Positions 34,001 through 43,000 of a stretch of DNA of 64,000 nt are shown in pieces. Origin of the DNA: Eonycteris spelaea (Eukaryota > Chordata > Mammalia > Chiroptera > Pteropodidae); NCBI GenBank assembly GCA_003508835.1, contig PUFA01000203.1, forward strand, positions 588,501 to 652,500. The letters run 5' to 3'. The first letter of the stretch is position 1, and each line of letters begins with the position of its first letter. Position numbers and translations under genes: made by a program. A model generated the notes under the pieces. That model was not told the DNA's origin. It saw only the letters and a program-made list of their open reading frames with translations, and did not search any database.

Positions 34001-37000
34001 CAACCCCGTGACCCTGCTCTGGCCGTTAGCACCCCGCCGCCAGCCGTGTCATAGGTCACCTCTGTTCATCTAGGAGCTTCCGCCAACGTCCAATACACAC
34101 TCGCCCGGCACCGGAACTGGTGTTTGAAGGGCAGGAGCTGGTGCTCACCTGCTTGGTGACCGGAATCCTGCAGCCCGTCAACTTCTCCTGGCACAAAAGC
34201 CTCTGGTCAAAAGCAGTGAGGATTCCGGCTCCAGGGAAAGCAGAGCTCAAGATCGCCAAGGTGGAAGGCAGCCACGCTGGGAAGTACCACTGCGTGGCCC
34301 ACATCGGCCACCGCTCCTTTCCCAGCCGGCCGGTGACCATCAGCGTGAAAGGTGCGTCTGTCACTCGTCATCTGAGGCGCGACTGGGTCTCCAGACCTCG
34401 GGAGGACTACGAGGGAGAGTGCGGGGGCAGTGGGAGGGGCCTGGATGCTGCTGTGAATTTGAGAAGAAGAAGGGTCAAGGGCAGAGCCCTGAGGCCAACC
34501 CCAGTGAGGGGGGAAAGGGGACTTGGAATGAGGGGGGGAGGGGACAGTTTTTCAGCAGTAATGAGGCAGAGGGAAGGGACGTGGACGGTGCGGGGCTGGT
34601 GACAGCAAAACAAGTGACTTCTTTCCTGAGAATTTTACTTCCTGTGCAAAATGGAAGAGTGAAAGAAGGCCCAGCCTGGGGAGCAGCGAGCAGGGCAGCT
34701 GCTGAGAGGCAGCCGGGCCGCCGGAGGCACAGTGGAGGAGGGACCGGGCATGTCACCGACCACCAGCTGGAATCCACAGGGAGTGGCAGAAGCAACAGCC
34801 GACCGATCTCTTCTCTCCTCAGTTCCCGTGTCTCGTCCTGTCCTGACCCTCAGCACTCCTGGGGCCCGGGCTCTCGAGGGCAACATGATGACACTTCACT
34901 GCAGGGCCCAGAGAGGCTCGGCCCCGATCCTCTACCAGTTTTTCCACGAAGGTGCCCTTGTCAGGAAGCTGGAGGCCACTTCTTCGGGAGGCAGGTCCTT
35001 CAGCATCTCTCTGACAGCAGAGCACTCTGGGAGCTACCACTGCACCGCGGACAATGGCCTGGGGCCCCAGCCCAGCAGGCCCAAGTCCCTCTCCGTCAAG
35101 GGTAGGCCCCGACTGCTGGTCACCATGCCCCCTCTTTTCACCGCCCCCAGAGACGCATTCCACCTTCAAGTTCCCCCTCGCCCTGGGGCAGCCTAGCGCC
35201 CCCCACTACATGTGCCCTTTAGCTGCCTCTCTGTGGAGAGGAGTAAACGCAGGTCCGTGGCCCGGGGCGGAAGCCCGGAGAGGCAGAGTCCCCATCCAGG
35301 ACACAGGCAGGGCCAGTCACAGCCAGGAGGGCACTCCTCGGCTGGACGGGGCCAGCTCTTCCAGGGTGACAGGCAACGAGGACGAGCCAGGGGACACCGC
35401 AGGGCGCGGGTCTGGTGGCGCAGCTAAGGGCCTTCTTCCCTGGGAGCGGGTCCCTTCCCCTGGCACATGGGGGACGGCGAAGGGAAGGAGGAAATGGCCG
35501 GCCTGGGCCTGGAGGGGCGGGGGGGAGCCTGGAGGGGCAAGTGGCAGAAGCGATGGCCACGGCCAACCAATCTTTTCTCTCCTCAGTCCCTGTGTCTCGT
35601 CCTGTCCTGACCCTCAGCACTCCTGGGGCCCGGGCTCTCGAGGGCGACGTGATGACACTTCACTGCGAGGCCCAGAGAGGCTCGTCCCACATCCTGTACA
35701 CGTTTTACTACGAGGATGTCACCCTGGGCAGCCGCTCAGCTCTGTCCGGAGCAGGCGCATCCTTCCGCCTCGCTCTGAGAGAGGAGCACTCTGCAAACTA
35801 CTCCTGCACAGCCGACAATGGCTTCGGCCCCCAGCGCAGCGAGGTCGTGTCCCTCTGGGTCATCGGTAAGCCCTCAGTCACCCGTCATGGCCCGGACTCA
35901 CGCCGACCCCTTCAGAAGTCTGTGTGGACCTCCAGTGTCCTACCCCAGTCCTTGTCACAGAGCCATTTATCCACGGGCTGCAGTCCTCGGCCCGGCCCTG
36001 AGGCTCACTCCCAGCTCTCAGCACGTGAACGTGTTTGCTCACGTCGCTGTGTGCTCCTATAGGGTCACGTAGGGTAAAACCATGTGCGAACGTTCGGCTT
36101 CAGACCAGGAAGGGAGAACACAGCACCGAGGCAGAGTTCCGCGGTGACAGCTGTAGGTGGCTGGGAAGTCCTGTGGGGGAGGTCCTGACGTTCTGAGCAG
36201 CTACGACTCTCACTTATCATTTCCTGAAACGCCCATACCTCTCATCCCAGAAAACCCGCTTCTAAGAATTTATCCCAAGAAACATGTGCACAAATGAGCA
36301 ACAATGTGTCTGCAGGTCGTGTGGGCAGCGCTGTGTGAAATCGGAGAGCAGCACCTGACCTCCATTAGGGGCGCCTGCTGGAGTGTCTGACCATAAATCC
36401 GTGCGAGGAAGTGCTGTGTGGCTGTTAAAGTAATCGGGCGATTATTTACCCCAGTTATCAAAGCGTCATTTTAAAAGAGTTGCATTTTATTGCATGTGAA
36501 TTACACCTCAATAAGGTGGATTTTTGTAAGTGCTTGAGACAGGTCGTTAAGGAATCACATGGAAGATGGCCAGGTGTGTGGCCGAAGGGGTGCAGACCTA
36601 GCAGGAGGTCGTGTGTAGGTTGTGACCCCATGCACGTGGGGGTATGTCTGTGTGTGTAAGCGAGTGTGCTCACACATAGAAAAGATCTAGAAAGTCACCA
36701 AATACTCAGCAGAGGTAATCTCTGGAATATGAAAATAAAATAAATGGGAAATCTTTTTATTTGTACTCTGTGCAACTTTGTAGACTTTCTTTTTTTTATG
36801 AGAAGCTGTTTTCAATGGAAAAAAATGGATACTGATGTCAACTCATTTTTGCCCGCAGCCCCCGGTCGCGCCCCGTCCTCACCGTCGGGGCCCCCGGGGC
36901 CCCGCGCCCTGCCGGGCGCCGTGCTGCAGCTCCGCTGCGAGGCCCCGAGAGGCTCGCCGCCCATCCTGTACCGGTTCTACCGCGGGGACGACGCCCTGGG

Positions 37001-40000
37001 GAGCAGCCCGGCCCCCTCGGAGGAGGCGCGTCCCTCAACCTCTCTGTGACCGAGGAACATTCCGGAAACTACTCCTGCGAGGCCGACAACGGCCTGGGGC
37101 CCCAGCGCAGCGAGGCGGTGACGCTCAGTGTCACGGGTGAGTTGATCCTTCCAACTACAGCATAAGAAGGGACAGACCATCTCCCTGTCATCCCTCGCCG
37201 CTAAGGACGGAGGTTCCGCGAGGCCATTTGCTGTGTGACAGTGCGATGATGTCCCCAGGCGTCTGCAGACCGTGCTCTTCAGGCTGCTGCCATCCTGTTG
37301 CCCCCGCCCAGCCCAGGGCCTCTGCACAGCCGTTTGCCGGCCTGGTGCCCACTCCGCCCCTGGAGGACGGCAGGTGTCGCCTCGCGAGGGAGCGCGCCCT
37401 GGCGGACCCATGAGGCGTGGTCCCCGCTGCACAGCGCCGCCGTTGTTTGCTTCGTATCGGTGACCGATGTTGTGATCCGATGTTTGTATTTTTATCGCCA
37501 GCTCTTCTGGACTGTGGGCTTCACGAGCTCGGGGCCTGTGTCTTTCTCACTATTGGGTCTCCAGCATACAGCGTCGTTCCTGGCACTTAGTAGTTGCTCG
37601 AGTAACTTTTGATAAGTGAAGAAATGTGAGAATGAGCAAATGCCCTGATCGATACTCAGGCTCCTGTGGACCTCCTTTGTGACGCGCCCAGGCTCAGAGA
37701 CACCCTGGCATGCCTCCCCTGTCCCTCGCCTTCCGTTGCACTGACTCTTCCTCTTCCCCAGGCGTCTTTGGACTTCTCAGAGCCCAGTCTCAACTTCATG
37801 TTTGTTTTCAGATCCCCCAACCACATGCGAAGCTGTGCACCCAAGACCCTCAGCTACGCCTGGCACTACACACGCGTGTTGTTTCTGCTGGGTTCTGAGT
37901 GATGTCACAAGGTCATCGAAAACTAAAGGAAAAAAATCCTGTTTGAAATGTCCTTACTATGAAGAAACACTTAAACTGCAGGAGCTGATGGTGAATTCTG
38001 TTCCCTCCCACAGCCCCTGTGTCGCGCCCCGTCCTCACCGTCGGGGCCCCCGGGGCCCGCGCCCTGCCGGGCGCCGTGCTGCAGCTCCGCTGCGAGGCCC
38101 CGAGAGGCTCGCCGCCCATCCTGTACCGGTTCTACCGCGGGACGACGCCCTGGGGAGCAGCCCGGCCCCCTCTGGAGGAGGTGCGTCCCTCAACCTCTCT
38201 GTGACCGAGGAACATTCCGGAAACTACTCCTGCGAGGCCGACAACGGCCTGGGGCCCCAGCGCAGTGAGGCGGTGACACTCCACGTCACAGGTGAGTTGA
38301 CCGTCCCTAGTAGCATAACCAAGGACTGGCCACAGCCACATCTCTCCCGGGGCTGAGATGCTGCCGCAGCACCGTTGTCCATGGCCATGACCACCCGGCA
38401 CACGTCCTGCCCACAGGACCCCTGGGGCCGGGGCCGTCCCTGTGGTCACAGCTTCGGGAGCCTGGGCAGGGGGTCTCTGCTCCACCCCTCGTCCATGCCC
38501 CTTGCTGAGCCCCAGCCAGCCGCCCGCTCTAGGGCGTCTTTCACTCCAAGGGACAGAAATGCGCCTCGCACTTCCTGTACCAAAAGGTCTTCGTTACCGT
38601 CAGCTGTGTGCGCAGCCTCTCGGGAGACATGTCCGGGGCACGATGGTTTGCAGAGGGACTCTTAAAGCCGTGGGGACACGGGGCCAGCACAGGGGAGGTG
38701 ACAGCAGGAGGACGTGGAATGGAAATGGCCACCCATCAATCAAGTTCCTTCATGCTCCGAGCTGTCCTTTGACCTCTCGCCGTTTGGTGCGCAACGTCCC
38801 AGGGGACCGTGCTGCCTGCCGAGCCAGGGCTGTTTCGCGATGACGCCCGGACCCCCGCGTCAGCGGCCCTGGGGCAGCGGCCGTGGCGGGGGCCGCGCCA
38901 GCCTCGGCTCTGAAGACGCCACCGCGCGGCCCCGATCAAGCGCGTTTCCCTGTGCTGAGCGCAGTTTCCTCGCCCGTTGCGCGGGGGCATCAGAGCAGGT
39001 GGAATGGCCGTCATCCCCCGCCTCCGACGGTGGTGACTTCTGGTGCGTGGAGAGCATGGCTCGTTCAGACCTGAGATTCCAGGGAAGCAGGAGGGCTGGG
39101 AGTCCCTGCTGCTGGGACACGCCCCAGAGGAGCAGGAAATGGCACGCGGACGCCCCCGAGACCCGAGACCCAGCGCGCAGAAGGCGGGCAGGTCCCCCAG
39201 GTGTTGCGGCCGCCCCGGCTCTCACAAGGAGCAGAGACAGAGTCACGTGAGCAGCTGATCTGGGGGCGCCAGCCCCAAACCCAGGGCCTCGTCCAGGCCG
39301 CCAGCCCGGCCATCTCTTTGGCATCCAGGCCCCAGCTTGATTTCGGAGTTGCCGTTTCTCGTTGCAGCCAGTCCGTCGTCTCCCCCGCCGTTGCCCCTGA
39401 GCGCGCTGCGCCCCGCCCTTCGCGACACGGCGCGCCAGACCCCCGCGCCCGCCGCTCGGGCTCCCTGCCCGTCCCGTGCTTTCGTCTCCGTGACTCCCGG
39501 GTGCAAACGCGCTGTGTCCGCCGCGGCTGTCCCACCGGAAGGGCGCTTGCCCGGCCCGTGTCCGCGTCCGGAGCCAGGACACGGTCGCATCGAGGAGGAG
39601 CTGCCATCGCTGTCGTCATCGTGCCCTGAACCCTCGGTGCTTGGCACACACTGTCCCGCTCATCCCTAAGCCGTTTCATCCCCGATCTTCAGGAAAGGGA
39701 ACAGAGGCCCGGAACAGGCACGTCTCCCAATGAGACATAAAAATGGCCAACAGACAGGAAAAGATGTTCCACCTCACTAGCTATTAGGAAACGCAGATCA
39801 AAGCCAAAATGAGATACCACCTCACACCTGTCAGAACAGCTGTCATCCACCGGACAAGTGACAAGTGCTGGAGAGGTTAGGGGGGAAGGGGTTCCCCATA
39901 CACTGCTGGCTGCTGTGGAAAAGAGTATGGAGGGTCCTCAAAAAGTTAAGACTAGAATTATCACAGGACCCAGCAATCCTCGTTCTAGGTGTCTACCCCC

Positions 40001-43000
40001 AAAATTTGAAAACATTTATGAAGATATGTGCACCCTGGCGTTGCTCACATGCGGGATTCAAAATAGAAAGCAACAAATGAACAAACAGAACACATGATGA
40101 ATGCAGAGACACAGACAGCAGAAGGGCGGTTGGCAGGGGGAGCGGGGTGGGGAGGACCGGGAGGTGGACGGGGTCAAGACACGGTGACGAAGGGAGACCA
40201 GACGCTGAGTGGGGAGCTCACAGCGACACCCAGACGACGCATCATGGCGTCGCACACTTGCAGCTCATGTTCTGTGTTAAGCAATGTCACCCCGGCACAT
40301 TTAATGCAAACGGAGGGCGTCAAAGGCACACCCAGCTAGAGCATGCCGAGGTGCCTGTTTGCCCACAGCCTCGCCAGAATCGTCACTCTTCTATGTTTTT
40401 GCGTTCTTTGCGCTTTAGTTTTTCAGTTACAGCTGCCACTCAATGTCACATGAGGTTCAGGTGCGCAGCATCGCGATCAGACACTTACACCCCTTACGAA
40501 GTGACCCCGATGGGTCTCACCCCCCCCCCCGCCACGCGGTGACCGCCCGCCTGTGCTCCCCACGCAGTGCTTGGTCTTTTTAAGCTTTGCCGGTCTGACG
40601 AGGGTTTTCATTTGCGTGTATCGGTGATGAGCACGGCGCCTTCTCGTGTTGATGGGCTATTCGAAGCTTCCGGTGAGCAGTCCCCGCGCACAGAGTGCTG
40701 TCAGCGGCCCGGGCCCCTCGCCCCGCCCGCCGCCCGGTGTCAGCCGTTTCCTGAGGCTGAGGACTGACGGCTTGTCCGCAGTGCCGTTCCTTCCTCCACA
40801 AACCCGCCGTCTCCCCCCACAGTCCCCGCGTCGCGCCCCGTCCTCACCGTCGGGGCCCCCGGGCCCGCGCCCTGCCGGGCGCGTGCTGCAGCTCCGCTGC
40901 GAGGCCCCGAGAGGCTCGCCGCCCATCCTGTACCGGTTCTACCGCGGGGACGACGCCCTGGGGAGCAGCCCGGCCCCCTCTGGAGGAGGCGCGTCCCTCA
41001 ACCTCTCTGTGACCGAGGAACATTCCGGAAACTACTCCTGCGAGGCCGACAACGGCCTGGGGCCCCAGCGCAGCGAGGCGGTGACACTCAGCATCACAGG
41101 TGAGTTCCAGTGCCCAGGCCAGCGTGTGGACAGGCTGTGTCTGAGGAAACTCTGATGACCCTCATTAAGCCTGGGCGGGTGGCACTGGGGGGCAGGGACG
41201 CAGGCTGGGAGCCCTGGCGTCACTCCTGAAGCGGGAGAGCCCAAGCGGGGCGGGGAGGGGCGCCGGATCCACTGCGTGGACTGCTGCTTCTGCCACTTGC
41301 CCCCGACCCCTGACCCTGGCGGAGGGAAGCCATGTCCTTGCCACACCGCACCTGCGTGGCCTCGGGAACCTCGTCCCCGAGACACAGCCTCTGCCCAGGC
41401 CCGCCGGGAGCTCCTGCGTGCAGGGCAGGTGGGGCCACGGCCACGCCCTCCGGCTCACGCACAGCATCCCCCTCAGGGCTGCCAAGGAGCAGAAGCGGCT
41501 CTGTGGCCAGGCGTCACTGGGGTGCTGGTCGGCATGGCGGGCCTGGCCGCCCTGGCTCTGCTGTTCTATCGCTGGCTCCCGAGAAGAGAAGGTGGGTGAC
41601 TCCGGGCTGACCTCCTGACCTCTCCATTTCCCCGGCCGCTGCTGCCTTGGTCACCCCCTGGCTCTGGACAGCTCCTCCCCCAAGCGCCCCCCCACTGCCA
41701 CCACCGTCCCCTCTAGGTCCCAGAATTTATCCTTACCGATCACAAAGTTTCAGAAACAGGATGGGGTGGAGACCCCTCGGGCAGATGTCATCACCAATGT
41801 CACCACAGCTTCCTCCCTTCCTACCCCTGCAAGACCCTGGGGGTGGGCAGATGAGGAGGAAGACTCCGAGAAACAGGAGTGCAAGCGGAAGACAAGGAGG
41901 GTTGATAACAGTGCTTTTCAAACGTGCGGGGTTCGCACGGCTGATGGAGTCTGTCCGGCCGGCAGCGAGGACAGCATCCTTTACACACTCCAAGTCAAAG
42001 GGCGTGGACCGCAGGCCCCCTGTCCTACCGTAATCAGATCCCTCTGGGGACCAGGGTCAATAGTCTCACCCAGTCTGCCACCTCCCTTGGGCATAGCAAA
42101 GAAAGGTCCCCGTTTTGGTGACAGTGACTCTCTCTTTTGCAGGAGGAAGGCCTGCCGCTGACCCCCGCAGGTAAGACCTGGGGTGTATATCTGTGCGGTT
42201 CGTGGAAGGCCTGCCAGGTGTAGAAACGGACCTGAGGCTGGGTGTGCCCTGCCACCTCTCTGGGGCACCTCGAGGCAACTCCGGCACCTTCCCACCCACC
42301 ACCTAGCTACACAGCCTTCTTCTCCCTGTGAAGTGCTAATTGTCACTGTGGCTGCCTGAGTGAGGCTGTGAGCACGGAGTCCACACCCACTGTGACAGCC
42401 CAGAAGGTGGAGTCGCACGATTCTGTGCCCAAGAAGGTGGGGCCGTGTCTCAAATCACAGAGGTGACCTCGGGCCACAGCGCCCACACCTCTGGGCTCCT
42501 TTGAGCCTTGCCTGTTACCAGGGTCTCAGAACCCCCGGTTCCTCTGACTGTGGGGGCTCTGAAGCCAGGTTTGACCCTTGGCTCTTTCCCTGGCTACCCA
42601 TGTGGTCTTGAGGAAGTCACCTCATGGAACTTCCATTTTCCATCCATACAATAGGGATAGTGATAGAATTGAGTTACCATTGTCGTGAGCACTGGTCCAG
42701 TGCCCGGTGCCCGCGGCACCCACTGAGTCCGGAAACGTGGGTGACGTTAACTTACCGTCATTGTAACGCCACGGTGCACAGCGACAGACCATTTGCACGT
42801 CCCATCCACGTGGCCGGGCTCAGCGGTCGCCTGCGGTAAAGACTCCCTAGCCGGCTGGGTGTGACCCTTGGAGCCACGGTGTCGGCACCCTGGGGAACGC
42901 CGTGTCTCTGTCTCACAGCGGCCCGTCTGGCGCGGACCCCCAGGAACCCACCTACCACAACGTGCCGGCCTGGCTGGAGATGCAGCCGGTGTACAGCAAT

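Noticed and set aside
41766..42161. An open frame between the FCRL5 TM exon and the 28-nt exon, with an SILYTLQV phrase resembling a tyrosine motif
   Set aside because: The tyrosine is not followed by I/V/L at +3, the frame does not match the mini-exon, and FCRL5 orthologues have an intron here; part looks like a DNA-transposon remnant.
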